In this document: positions 48,468 through 56,171 of the stretch, piece after piece
Numbering within the stretch: position 1 is the first letter of the stretch
Layout: each line of letters starts with the position of its first letter
NCBI RefSeq assembly: GCF_011605345.1
Contig: NZ_JAAOXM010000002.1
Location: 186,001 to 250,000, forward strand
Length of the DNA stretch: 64,000 nt
Direction: 5' to 3'
Source: Burkholderia sp. D-99
GTDB taxonomy: Bacteria > Pseudomonadota > Gammaproteobacteria > Burkholderiales > Burkholderiaceae
Program-made: the position numbers and the translations under genes
Notes under the pieces: model-generated
Database searches by the model: none
What the model was told of the DNA's origin: nothing
What the model saw: only the letters and a program-made list of their open reading frames with translations

Positions 48468-49751
48468 ATGAATTCCACGCTCGACGGCATCGCCGCGGTC
48501 CAGGACCGCCCGCCCCGTTCCGCCACGCCCCTCCGCGCCGGCCTGCTCGGCATCGCCGCCGGGCTCTTCGCACTGTGGATCACGCGCAACCAGCCGACCC
48601 TCGATGCCGCCACGCGCGCGGTCATCGCCAGCCTCGCGATCATCGGCACGATCGCGCTGCACGAAATCTTCATCTCGCGCGTCTACCTGCGCCCGAGCGC
48701 GGGCCTGTCGCGGCAGGCCGTCCGGCCGCTCGGCATCGCGCGCGTCGCGACGCGGCTCGGCGCGTTGACGTCGATCTATGCGGGCATCGGCGTGATCTAC
48801 TGGCTGCTGCCCGAATACCACGGCGCGTTCTACCTGCCGTTCTGGTCGCTGCTGCGCTCGCTCGCGCCGTACGTGATCGTCGCCGCGCCGTTCTACTTCG
48901 CGTGGATGGACCGCCACCAGCGCGAGACCGACGATGCGTACCTGCTGTGGGGCCGCTTCCTGTTCCGCCGCGAGCAGCCCGCGAGCTGGAAGCCGGTGCG
49001 CGAGATGCTGGCCGGCTGGGGCGTGAAGGCGTTCTTCCTGCCGCTGATGACCGTCTACCTGTCGAAGGACGCCGATCACCTGACCGCATCGCTCGCGAAC
49101 GCGATGCACGCACCGGCGACGATCGCGACCTTCGTGTTCATGTACGACCTGTCGTTCACGATGGACCTGATGTTCGGCACCGTCGGCTACCTGTGCACGT
49201 TCCGCATCCTCGACAGCCATGTGCGCACCGTCGAGCCGACGACGCTCGGCTGGGTGGCCGCGCTGATGTGCTACCAGCCGTTCTGGTCGCTGTTCTCGAA
49301 CAACTACATCCGCTACGAAGGCTCGATGTTCTGGGACAACTGGCTGTTGTCGGCCCCGACGCTGCGCGTGATCTGGGGCACGGTGATCATCCTGCTGTTG
49401 CTGACCTACGCGCTGTGCACGATCTCGTTCGGGCTGCGTTTCTCGAACCTCACCAACCGCGGGATCATCACGTCGGGCCCGTACCGCTTCACGAAGCATC
49501 CGGCGTACATCACGAAGAACCTGTCGTACTGGATGGTGTCAGTGCCGTTCGTCGAGCCGCTCGGCTGGCAGGTCGGGCTCATGCACTGCGCGGGGCTCGT
49601 CGCGGTCAACCTGATCTACTACACACGCGCGAAGACGGAAGAGCGCCACCTGATGCGTGACCCCGACTATCGCGCGTATGCCGAATGGATCGCGCAGCAC
49701 GGGCTGTTCGCGCGGGTCAGGCAAGCGTTCGGGCAACGCGCACCGGCCTGA
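48468..49751 (+). CDS. ICMT/PEMT-like membrane methyltransferase
   Basis: 427 residues with about nine to ten membrane helices. The C-terminal part carries the isoprenylcysteine-methyltransferase/phospholipid-methyltransferase signature: ITSGPYRFTKHPAYITKNLSYW, then TRAKTEERHLMRDPDYRAYAEW, where the RxxKHPxY and E-E-R-x-L elements bind SAM. The N-terminal ~280 residues are an extra multi-helix region not in the short ICMT family. GAGG precedes the ATG at 48468. It lies 121 bp after the triplet-repeat lipoprotein gene in the same direction, perhaps in one transcript. The substrate is unknown. Confidence 0.78.
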   Translation: MNSTLDGIAAVQDRPPRSATPLRAGLLGIAAGLFALWITRNQPTLDAATRAVIASLAIIGTIALHEIFISRVYLRPSAGLSRQAVRPLGIARVATRLGALTSIYAGIGVIYWLLPEYHGAFYLPFWSLLRSLAPYVIVAAPFYFAWMDRHQRETDDAYLLWGRFLFRREQPASWKPVREMLAGWGVKAFFLPLMTVYLSKDADHLTASLANAMHAPATIATFVFMYDLSFTMDLMFGTVGYLCTFRILDSHVRTVEPTTLGWVAALMCYQPFWSLFSNNYIRYEGSMFWDNWLLSAPTLRVIWGTVIILLLLTYALCTISFGLRFSNLTNRGIITSGPYRFTKHPAYITKNLSYWMVSVPFVEPLGWQVGLMHCAGLVAVNLIYYTRAKTEERHLMRDPDYRAYAEWIAQHGLFARVRQAFGQRAPA

Positions 49752-49786
49752 CGCGGCGGCGCAAGGCGGGGCCTGCTGCCCCGCCC

Positions 49787-49834
49787 GCATCTGCATCTGC
49801 ATCTGCATCTGCATCTGCATCTGCATCTGCATCC
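49787..49834. repeat. Hexanucleotide microsatellite (GCATCT)7
   Basis: Seven perfect GCATCT units (49787-49828) and one GCATCC. It lies in the gap between the ICMT-like and GNAT genes. Confidence 0.93.
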
Positions 49835-49915
49835 GCGTTCGCGTTCGCACATCGACGCTTCGCCGGTTCCGACGCACAATGCGCGCTCCCTGGCGAACGG
49901 TGCAACAGGCAAACG

Positions 49916-50413
49916 ATGAGCATCACCACGGTGCGGCTGGCTACGACCCACGATGCGGCAATGGCCGCACGCATCCTGACGGATGCCGTAGCGTTCAAGA
50001 CGGCGCACGACGACCCGGCATGGGGACACGGCGCACGCACCGAACAGGATGTCCGACCGATGCTCGACGACGGCAGCCTGCACATCGTCGAGCAGGACGG
50101 CATTGCGGCCGCGATGTTCGTGCTGATGTGGGAAGACGAGGAGTACTGGGGGCCGCAGGCGAGCGTCGCCGGTTATCTGCACCGGCTCTCGGTGCGGGAC
50201 GGCTTCTACGGCCACGGGCTCGGCCGCCATGCGATCGACTGGTGTGCGGATCAGGTACGCGCGCAACAGCGCACGCTTCTGCGACTCGATTGCGATCCGC
50301 GCAATGCGAAGCTGTGTGCGTACTACGAGGCACTCGGCTTCGAACGCGTCGCGCTTCGCCCGCTGCCCAGCGGTTACATCGCTTCGCTCTACGAGCGCGC
50401 GGTGGCCGGTTGA
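49916..50413 (+). CDS. GNAT-family N-acetyltransferase
   Basis: 165 residues from ATG 49916 (AGG 7 bases upstream). It has the GNAT order: SITTVRLATTHDAAMAARIL, the acetyl-CoA loop region YLHRLSVRDGFYGHGLGRHAIDW with an R/Q-x-x-G-x-G/A-like turn, LRLDCDPRNAKLCAYYEALGFE and a C-terminal strand. The target is unknown. An in-frame ATG at 49685 would run across the GCATCT array and is rejected. It stands alone, converging on the MFS gene. Confidence 0.87.
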   Translation: MSITTVRLATTHDAAMAARILTDAVAFKTAHDDPAWGHGARTEQDVRPMLDDGSLHIVEQDGIAAAMFVLMWEDEEYWGPQASVAGYLHRLSVRDGFYGHGLGRHAIDWCADQVRAQQRTLLRLDCDPRNAKLCAYYEALGFERVALRPLPSGYIASLYERAVAG

Positions 50414-50487
50414 CGGCACCGGCCGCGCGCCCATGACTTCACCGGAACGCCGCGCCACCCGAAACCGCCGCGGGTCGCCGCGCGCGC

Positions 50488-51720
50488 TCAGTCGAACGGG
50501 ACGCCGCGAGCACGCCCGTCACGCTCACGGCCGGTCGCGCGCGTCAGCCCCTTGATCGCGACGAAGCTCGCGAGGCCCATGCCGAAGCAGCAAGCCGCCA
50601 GCGGCCACGCGGTAGCACCGTCGAACACCAGCGTCGCAAGCGTGCCCACGCCGGTGACGATCACGCTCTGCACCGCGTAGTAGAGCGCCACCGCCTTGCC
50701 GGCGGCATCGCCGAAATCGCGCAGCGCACCGTTCGCCGCCACCGATGACATCAGCACGATGCCGACCGCAACCAGCCAAATCGGCATCACGAACGTCGCG
50801 AACGACGGCTTCGTCAGGACCGTGCCGAGCGCCAGCGCGATCGCGCCCGCCATCATCGCGAGCGCGCCTCGTGCCACGCAGCCCGCCTCGCCCCACTTCG
50901 ACACGCATCTCCCGGCGAAGCGCGAGACGACGACCATGACGATCGCGACGGTCGCAAAGGCCACGCTGAATGACACGCGCGAGTAACCGGCCACGCCGAC
51001 CAGCACGCGCGGCGCAGTGGAGAAGAACACGAAGAACGCGCCCATCGCGGCGGCAAACGCGAGCGTGTGAACCCGGAACGGCCGGCTGCCGAGAATCGAT
51101 GCGACGGACGGCCCCTGCCGGTTTGCCGTCCGCGGCCGCGTTTCATGCCAGCGCGGCCACGCGCGAGCGCATGCCAGCAGCCCCAGCAGGCCGAGCATCG
51201 CGAAGATCGCGCGCCATCCGCAGGCCGTCGCGACGGCTGCGCCCAGCAGCGGCCCCAGCGCCGGCACGAACGCCAGCATCGCGCCGAACTGGCTGTAGAT
51301 GATGCGGCCTTCGGGGCGATCAGCGTAGACATCGCGAACGGTCGCGAACGTGGCAACGAGCGCCGCTGACGCGCCCAGCCCCTGCAGCACGCGCAGCGCG
51401 ACGAACAGGCCGCCGCCGGTGGTAATCGCAAGCGCCAGGGAAGCCGCCGCAAAACACAGCGCGCCGCCCAGCACCACCGGCCGTCTGCCGACGCGATCGG
51501 ACAACGGGCCGAAAATCATCTGGCCCAGGCCGAGGACGACCATGTAGACGCTCAGCGTCAACTGGACGACGGCCGGCGACGTGCCGAGCGCGGACGGCAT
51601 GTCCGGGATCACCGGCAGGTACACGTCCATCGCCAGCGAAGCGAGGAGATCGAAAGGCGCCATCAGCAGGAGCGCCGACGGCAACGAATGGGCCCACACG
51701 GGCATGGATTGTTCAGGCAT
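50488..51720 (-). CDS. MFS drug exporter of the CmlA/FloR group
   Basis: 410 residues, about 12 helices. Conserved CmlA/FloR features are visible: LLMAPFDLLASLAMDVYLPVIP, the motif A-like FGPLSDRVGRRPVVLGG, QGLGASAALVATFATVRDVYA with motif C-like GPLLGA, and AAMGAFFVFFSTAPRVL. These recall plasmid CmlA/FloR, which export chloramphenicol and florfenicol. Chromosomal Burkholderia homologues may have other substrates, so resistance is not proven. The start at 51720 fits the family. Its upstream side is a ~520-bp non-coding interval shared with the 28-residue peptide gene. Confidence 0.88.
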   Translation of the reverse strand: MPEQSMPVWAHSLPSALLLMAPFDLLASLAMDVYLPVIPDMPSALGTSPAVVQLTLSVYMVVLGLGQMIFGPLSDRVGRRPVVLGGALCFAAASLALAITTGGGLFVALRVLQGLGASAALVATFATVRDVYADRPEGRIIYSQFGAMLAFVPALGPLLGAAVATACGWRAIFAMLGLLGLLACARAWPRWHETRPRTANRQGPSVASILGSRPFRVHTLAFAAAMGAFFVFFSTAPRVLVGVAGYSRVSFSVAFATVAIVMVVVSRFAGRCVSKWGEAGCVARGALAMMAGAIALALGTVLTKPSFATFVMPIWLVAVGIVLMSSVAANGALRDFGDAAGKAVALYYAVQSVIVTGVGTLATLVFDGATAWPLAACCFGMGLASFVAIKGLTRATGRERDGRARGVPFD

Positions 51721-52242
51721 GACAAGGCATCCGCTCAGAAAGGGAAATCTGGCGGCGATCTGCCTGGTCAGCGATGGACAACGGGAGATCGCCGCAACGA
51801 CCGGTTGACGAAGGTCGTTGCGGCTCAGCGATCCGTGGACGGGCCAGCTCCCATGGAGGAATCCTTGCGTGGTGCGTAGTGCGTTTTGCGTTGACCGTGC
51901 AGTGTAGTCGGTTCGTCAGGCCGGCACCAGCCGCGTGCGCACGGCCCGGTGGCGACTGTCCAGCCGGCCAACCGCTCGGGCGGCGGCACGGCCTCGTGCG
52001 GCCAATTGTCGCGAAACGATGCGATTCTCCGCTTTTCGTCGCTTTTCTCCGTCGGTCCGATTGCCCACCCGGATCGCCTCGCGTATGGTGCGGGCCGTCC
52101 GCGTGCAATACGGCGCCCGACTGGTTCGCCGTCGCCCGGACCTTCGACCGTCGTCCCGCACGACGGCCGCGCGGGCCGTGCCCGCCGCTCACCGTCTCCG
52201 CGATGCCGCCCTTCGGCGCCGCGCATTCATGAGGAGAGAGAC
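51721..52242. other. Intergenic region, no gene seen
   Basis: Frames on both strands cross this stretch, but their composition is Arg-rich and they lack ribosome sites. It should hold the MFS promoter on the minus strand and that of the small peptide gene on the plus strand. I saw no recognisable operator. Confidence 0.45.
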
Positions 52243-52329
52243 GTGATCCACAAAGTCCTGATCCTGTTCGCACTCTGCATCGCGGGCCTCGCCGCGATCG
52301 CCGCCGGTTTCCAGCACATCCCCAGCTGA
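52243..52329 (+). CDS. 28-residue single-helix membrane peptide with GTG start
   Basis: GTG at 52243 follows GAGGAGAG by 4 bases, one of the best ribosome sites in the window. The 28 codons encode a basic start (MIHK), one hydrophobic helix (VLILFALCIAGLAAIAAGF) and a short QHIPS tail, and stop at TGA 52327-52329. A GC-rich hairpin follows directly. Too short for default gene callers. Small helical peptides of this kind often modulate a membrane complex or respond to stress; no partner is obvious, though the CmlA-like exporter is the divergent neighbour. Confidence 0.65.
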   Translation: MIHKVLILFALCIAGLAAIAAGFQHIPS

Positions 52330-52335
52330 TTCGCG

Positions 52336-52431
52336 GCCCCGGCTCGCTTCGCCGAGCCCGGGGGCCGCACCCATTCCTATCCCCCTTTTGCGATGAACCA
52401 CTTTCTCGATGCGCCCGAGACGGGCGCCTTT
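52336..52431 (+). terminator. Two hairpins after the small peptide gene
   Basis: CGGCCCC-GGCTCG / CGAGC-CCGGGGGCCG forms a large stem at about 52336-52369. Downstream, GCGCCCG-AGA-CGGGCGC (52411-52427) is followed by CTTTT, a better intrinsic terminator. The next gene starts only 5 bases after the T run. Confidence 0.7.
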
Positions 52432-52435
52432 TGCC

Positions 52436-53113
52436 ATGCGTATCGACGTACAGCATTCCCAGCACGACATCGACGATGAACTCGACACGCTCTACGCGCG
52501 CCTGCACCAACCGGGCCACCGCCTGCACGGCCTGCCGGCCGTCGCGCTCGGCCGCTCCGGCCTGATCGTCCGCCACCGCGAGGCGGACGGCGAATACTTC
52601 CTGTACGTCGAAGATCCGGCCGCGCGCCAGCTCGCCGGCTATACGGTGTTCAACCGCCTGCCTGAAATCCCGCGTCGCGCCGACCGCTACCTGCGCGCGC
52701 CGCATACGCGGTTGCGCGGAACCGCGCAGCGTAAAGGCCTCGCGACGACGCTGTATCGATGGGGGCTCGACGCGGGCCTGTGCCTGATCAGCGGCGCGCG
52801 CCAGTCGGCCGGCGCCGCACGGTTGTGGACGGCGCTCGCGCAGGATTACCGGCACGGCTTCGTCGATATCGAGGGCCGTGCGCTGCGTTATCTCGGCGAA
52901 GCGGTTGCCGACGACGTGCACGGCGCGCTGCATACACGGCGGCTGTTACTCGGCAACGGGTGGGACATCGGGGAATTCGCGCGAGCGGCCGGGATGGCCG
53001 ACGTCGTTGCCCCAGAGTGTCACCACGCGAGATTTCCGCGGGAGAAGCGCGAACTGCACCGCTTGCACGGGGGCGCCAACGCGCGTCACGCCGCACACGC
53101 GCCGATGCGATAA
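52436..53113 (+). CDS. GNAT-like hypothetical protein
   Basis: 225 residues from ATG 52436; ATG 52409 is an alternative nine codons upstream. The middle resembles a GNAT fold used by some phage and proteobacterial proteins: YFLYVEDPAARQLAGYTVFNRL, then LRGTAQRKGLATTLYRWGLDAGLCLISGARQSAGAARLWTALA, a basic R/Q-x-x-G-type loop followed by a helix. The C-terminal part is His/Arg-rich and unassigned. There is no clear ribosome site, and the start lies directly behind a terminator-like hairpin, so the true 5' end is uncertain. Confidence 0.6.
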   Translation: MRIDVQHSQHDIDDELDTLYARLHQPGHRLHGLPAVALGRSGLIVRHREADGEYFLYVEDPAARQLAGYTVFNRLPEIPRRADRYLRAPHTRLRGTAQRKGLATTLYRWGLDAGLCLISGARQSAGAARLWTALAQDYRHGFVDIEGRALRYLGEAVADDVHGALHTRRLLLGNGWDIGEFARAAGMADVVAPECHHARFPREKRELHRLHGGANARHAAHAPMR

Positions 53114-53167
53114 TCCGTCGGATCCGCGCGACGCCACCGCGCAAACCTCGCAACGACACGCTCCTCG

Positions 53168-53740
53168 ATGGCTACCGAACTCCGACCTGATTCCGAACGC
53201 CGCATCGACATCGTCGCGCTATGCGGCAGCCTGCGTGTGCAGTCGTATAACGCGGCGCTGCTGGATGCAGCGGCACGCGTCGCGCCGCCCGGGATGCACA
53301 TCACGCGCTTCGATCGCCTCGGCGAATTTCCGCTGTTCAATCCCGACGCAGAATATCCGTCGCCCGCCTCGGTGCGCGACTTGATCGATCGACTGAACGC
53401 CGCCGACGGCGTACTGATCGCAAGCCCGGAATACGCGCACGGCGTGACCGGCGTGATGAAGAACGCGCTGGACTGGGTCGTGGGATGTGAAGCCTTCGTG
53501 TACAAGCCGGTCGCGGTGCTGAATGCGTCGCCGCGCGCGACGCATGCGGACGCGGCGCTGCGGGAGACGCTGTCGGTGATGTCGGCGCGCATCGTCGAGC
53601 ACGCGTCGATCACGCTGCCGGTGCTCGGCAGCCAGCTCGATGCGGCGGGCATCGCCGCGCATCCGCCATTCGCTGCGGCGCTGGCCGACGCGTTGCACGC
53701 GCTCCGCGCGGAAATTGCCGAAGGCACGCCGACACGCTGA
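53168..53740 (+). CDS. NAD(P)H-dependent FMN reductase
   Basis: 190 residues of the flavodoxin-like NADPH-dependent FMN reductase family. The phosphate loop is CGSLRVQSYNAALL, and the flavin-contact motif is ASPEYAHGVTGVMKNALDW, both well conserved. Members include chromate, azo-dye and quinone reductases. The start at 53168 agrees with the family although no strong ribosome site is seen. It follows the GNAT-like gene by 54 bp and could be co-transcribed. The electron acceptor is unknown. Confidence 0.9.
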   Translation: MATELRPDSERRIDIVALCGSLRVQSYNAALLDAAARVAPPGMHITRFDRLGEFPLFNPDAEYPSPASVRDLIDRLNAADGVLIASPEYAHGVTGVMKNALDWVVGCEAFVYKPVAVLNASPRATHADAALRETLSVMSARIVEHASITLPVLGSQLDAAGIAAHPPFAAALADALHALRAEIAEGTPTR

Positions 53741-53819
53741 CGTTGCGCATCCAGAAATCCATCGCAGTCCGGATTAAATGGACGTTGCGCCCGTCGACAG
53801 GCGCAACGTCCGACCTGGA

Positions 53820-54125
53820 TCATCGTCCGCGATAGATCGGCCTGTCGGCCGCCATCGGGCCCGATTCGCTCGCGGCCGGTGCTGCCATTCCGTATCCGCT
53901 GGTATCGGCCGCCGACGTGCCGGTCGAACCGACCTTCTTCAGCGCTTCCGCCAGCCGTGCCGGATAGTACGGGTCTTCGCCGGTCTGGCGGTAGCCGGCC
54001 GCACGCAACGCGGCCAGTTCGGCCTTTACCTCCGCGCGCGTCACGGTGGACTGCGGCGCGGCCCACGCGGAAACGGAAACGGTCGCGGCAACCGTCGCGA
54101 GAACATACAGTGCAAGCTTGTTCAT
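53820..54125 (-). CDS. DUF4148 family secreted small protein (third copy)
   Basis: 101 residues: a signal peptide cut after AWAA (residue ~23), then TRAEVKAELAALRAAGY and the DPYYPARLAEALKKV region of DUF4148. It is more diverged than the two copies near the porin and has a Ser/Gly/Ala tail with YRGR at the end. AGGAGAG precedes the ATG at 54125. The upstream region contains an ATGAC half-site (54189-54193), but not the 29-bp operator layout, so it is probably not in the same regulon. Confidence 0.82.
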   Translation of the reverse strand: MNKLALYVLATVAATVSVSAWAAPQSTVTRAEVKAELAALRAAGYRQTGEDPYYPARLAEALKKVGSTGTSAADTSGYGMAAPAASESGPMAADRPIYRGR

Positions 54126-54365
54126 CTGATCTCTCCTGAGCATCGACGACGTTGTCGACGGAGAGTGAGTCGAGCGGTGCGCGCAAAGATGACACACGCC
54201 GACGAAAAAAACCGGGTGTCGTGTCGCGATGCTGCTGTCACGCAGCAGCCGGCAGGAACGGCGTGCTCAACGAAAAAGTCGATCCACCTGTCAGATTCCG
54301 CCGGCTCGCGCGACTACCGGCATGTGGCCCTGCGCCGCCCACCGTTTTCGTTCAAAGGGTCCGAC

Positions 54366-54869
54366 ATGAAAACCAGAATCTGGATACTGATCGCATCGCA
54401 TCTCGCGACCGGCCTCGCGGCGTTTGCCGCGGGGATCTACGTGCTGCCGATCCTCACGGCATCGGAAGGCGCAAGCGCCGTCGAACTGCAAGTGGCCGCG
54501 GAAAACGCACGCCATACCGGCCGCTTCGAACGCAATCTGCCGGGCAGCGACGCGCTGCACTGGGCGGACGGCAAACTGACCGTCACCGATTCGTCGATCG
54601 CGTTCGAGGGCGACATCGCACCGGGCCCCGACTACAAGATCTATCTCGTGCCGGCCTTCGTCGATACGCGAGCGTCGTTCCTCGCGATCAAGGCGCGCGC
54701 CGTGCGCGTGGGCGACCTGAAGACATTCGGCAATTTCGTCGTGCCGCTTCCCGACGACGTGAATCCCGCGCAATACACGTCGGTCGTGATCTGGTGCGAA
54801 CGCTTCTCGAAATTCATCAGCGCGGCCCGCTATCAAAGCGCACCGGCGTCGGGCCTGACGTCGATGTGA
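54366..54869 (+). CDS. DM13-domain membrane-anchored protein
   Basis: 167 residues. An N-terminal helix (IWILIASHLATGLAAFAAGIYVLPIL) anchors the protein. The DM13 domain follows: GRFERNLPGSDALHWADGKL, FEGDIAPGPDYKIYLVP, and LKTFGNFVVPLPDDVNPAQY...VVIWCERFSKFISAARY, with the conserved Cys in the WCERF motif. DM13 domains have been proposed to act in electron transfer or redox sensing through that cysteine. AAGGG lies upstream of the ATG at 54366. It stands alone between divergent and convergent neighbours. Confidence 0.88.
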   Translation: MKTRIWILIASHLATGLAAFAAGIYVLPILTASEGASAVELQVAAENARHTGRFERNLPGSDALHWADGKLTVTDSSIAFEGDIAPGPDYKIYLVPAFVDTRASFLAIKARAVRVGDLKTFGNFVVPLPDDVNPAQYTSVVIWCERFSKFISAARYQSAPASGLTSM

Positions 54870-54903
54870 CCGGCCCCCGGCAGCGGCGGTGCGTGCTCGC
54901 GCG

Positions 54904-55527
54904 TTACCGGCTCTTGCTGCGTGCGCCCTTCTTCACCGTCTTCGCGCGCGGCACTTCCTTCTCGGGCTGCGCGCCGCCGCCGGCGAGATCCTCGAGCCAC
55001 GCGAGCGCATCGACGTACGACAGAAACTGCTGCAGATATTCCGGCGACAACTCGCGCATCGTCGCGAGCGACCGGTGCACGAGACTGTTCGAATTGAGCG
55101 GCCCCGCGTTGCGCGGCACCTGGTCGAGCGACTGGCGGTACTGCTGTTCGGTGCGGACCTTCGACCACATCGTGCGGAAATAATCGACGAGCGCGGGATC
55201 GAGCCCGCGCCGGTCGGCTTGCGCATCGCGGCCGAGTCGTTCGACGAGCGCCGCCAGCGACGAACCGCGTACGGCCGCACCTTCGGCGGCTTGCGCGGTG
55301 CCGCACGTGGCGGCCTTCGCTTCGTCGGCCCGCGCGACGACCGCCGCGAAGCCTTCGATCAGCGTGGCGAGCCGCGCGTCGAGCAGCCCGCGCGCATCGC
55401 CTTCGAGCGCGGCCGCACGCCGTTCGAGCGCGTCGATCCGGAGAAAGCGCACGGGATCGAGCCGGTCGGCGCCCTGCTCGCGCCATGCGTCGAGCGTCGC
55501 GCGAACGTGCGTCGCGTCGTCCGTCAC
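54904..55527 (-). CDS. DUF2894 family protein (motor operon, last gene)
   Basis: 207 residues, no signal or membrane segment. It has a helical N-terminal half and a conserved LDPALVDYFRTMWSKVRTEQQYRQSLDQVP...NAGPLNSNSLVHRSLATMRELSPEYLQQFLSYVDALAWLE block, as in DUF2894. The C-terminus is Lys/Arg-rich. It starts at 55527, overlapping the end of the OmpA-type gene by 4 bp, so translation is coupled. It always appears, as far as I recall, beside DUF802 and DUF3348 genes in Burkholderia and relatives. It is probably a cytoplasmic partner of the motor-like complex; no biochemical role is known. Confidence 0.85.
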   Translation of the reverse strand: MTDDATHVRATLDAWREQGADRLDPVRFLRIDALERRAAALEGDARGLLDARLATLIEGFAAVVARADEAKAATCGTAQAAEGAAVRGSSLAALVERLGRDAQADRRGLDPALVDYFRTMWSKVRTEQQYRQSLDQVPRNAGPLNSNSLVHRSLATMRELSPEYLQQFLSYVDALAWLEDLAGGGAQPEKEVPRAKTVKKGARSKSR

Positions 55528-56168
55528 TTCGCGCTCCCGCCGTTCGACGCCGACTTGCGCGGCACCGGCGCGATCTCCACGCGGCGGTTCTTCGCGCGGC
55601 CTTCATCGTCCGCATTCGAGCTGACCGGCTGCTCGGAGCCGAACGCGGCTGCGAACACCGAAGACGCCGGCACGCCGGCATCGATCAGCGAGCGCGTGAC
55701 CGTCAACGCGCGCTTGGCCGACAGCTCCCAGTTGTCCGCGAACTGGCGGTTGCCGGCATGCACCTGCTGGTCGTCGGCGAAGCCGCTGATCATCAGGATC
55801 TCGTCGCGTGTCTTCAGGTACGTGGCCAACGGTACGGCCAGCGTCTTCAGCAGGTCGCGGCCCGCGGGCTGCAACTGGTCGGAGTTCAGCGCGAACAGCA
55901 CGTTGCCGCTGATGCCGATGCGCCCGTTCACGAGCGTCACGCGGCCGGCCGCGAGCGGCCCGGCGAGCGCCTGCTCGAGCGACTTGCGCTGCTGCGCTTC
56001 CTGCTGGCGTGCGCGCACGGCTTCCTCGAGCTTCGACGTGAGCTGAAGCTGCATGCCGATCACGCCGACGAGGATCAGCACGAACGCGCCGAGCAACACC
56101 GACATCAGGTCGGCGAACGCGGGCCACACCGGCGCCGATTCCGCGCCGCCGTCGATTTCGTCGTGCAT
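55524..56168 (-). CDS. OmpA/MotB-like peptidoglycan-binding protein
   Basis: 214 residues. A single N-terminal membrane helix (FADLMSVLLGAFVLILVGVIGM) has the Asp just ahead of the helix as in MotB, ZorB and ExbD, where it carries protons. A short coiled coil follows, then an OmpA-C domain (FALNSDQLQPAGRDLLKTLA, ILMISGFADDQ, LSAKRALTVTRSLIDAGV, AFGSEQPV, KNRRVEI) that should grip peptidoglycan. It lies 3 bp downstream of the MotA-like DUF802 gene and overlaps the DUF2894 gene. Together they look like a stator unit anchored in the cell wall. Confidence 0.88.
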   Translation of the reverse strand: MHDEIDGGAESAPVWPAFADLMSVLLGAFVLILVGVIGMQLQLTSKLEEAVRARQQEAQQRKSLEQALAGPLAAGRVTLVNGRIGISGNVLFALNSDQLQPAGRDLLKTLAVPLATYLKTRDEILMISGFADDQQVHAGNRQFADNWELSAKRALTVTRSLIDAGVPASSVFAAAFGSEQPVSSNADDEGRAKNRRVEIAPVPRKSASNGGSAK

Positions 56169-56171
56169 GCG

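Noticed and set aside
53741..54365. Metal-regulon operator at the third DUF4148 gene
   Set aside because: Only a lone ATGAC at 54189 is seen; the 11-bp spaced repeat and CGTCAT half are missing.
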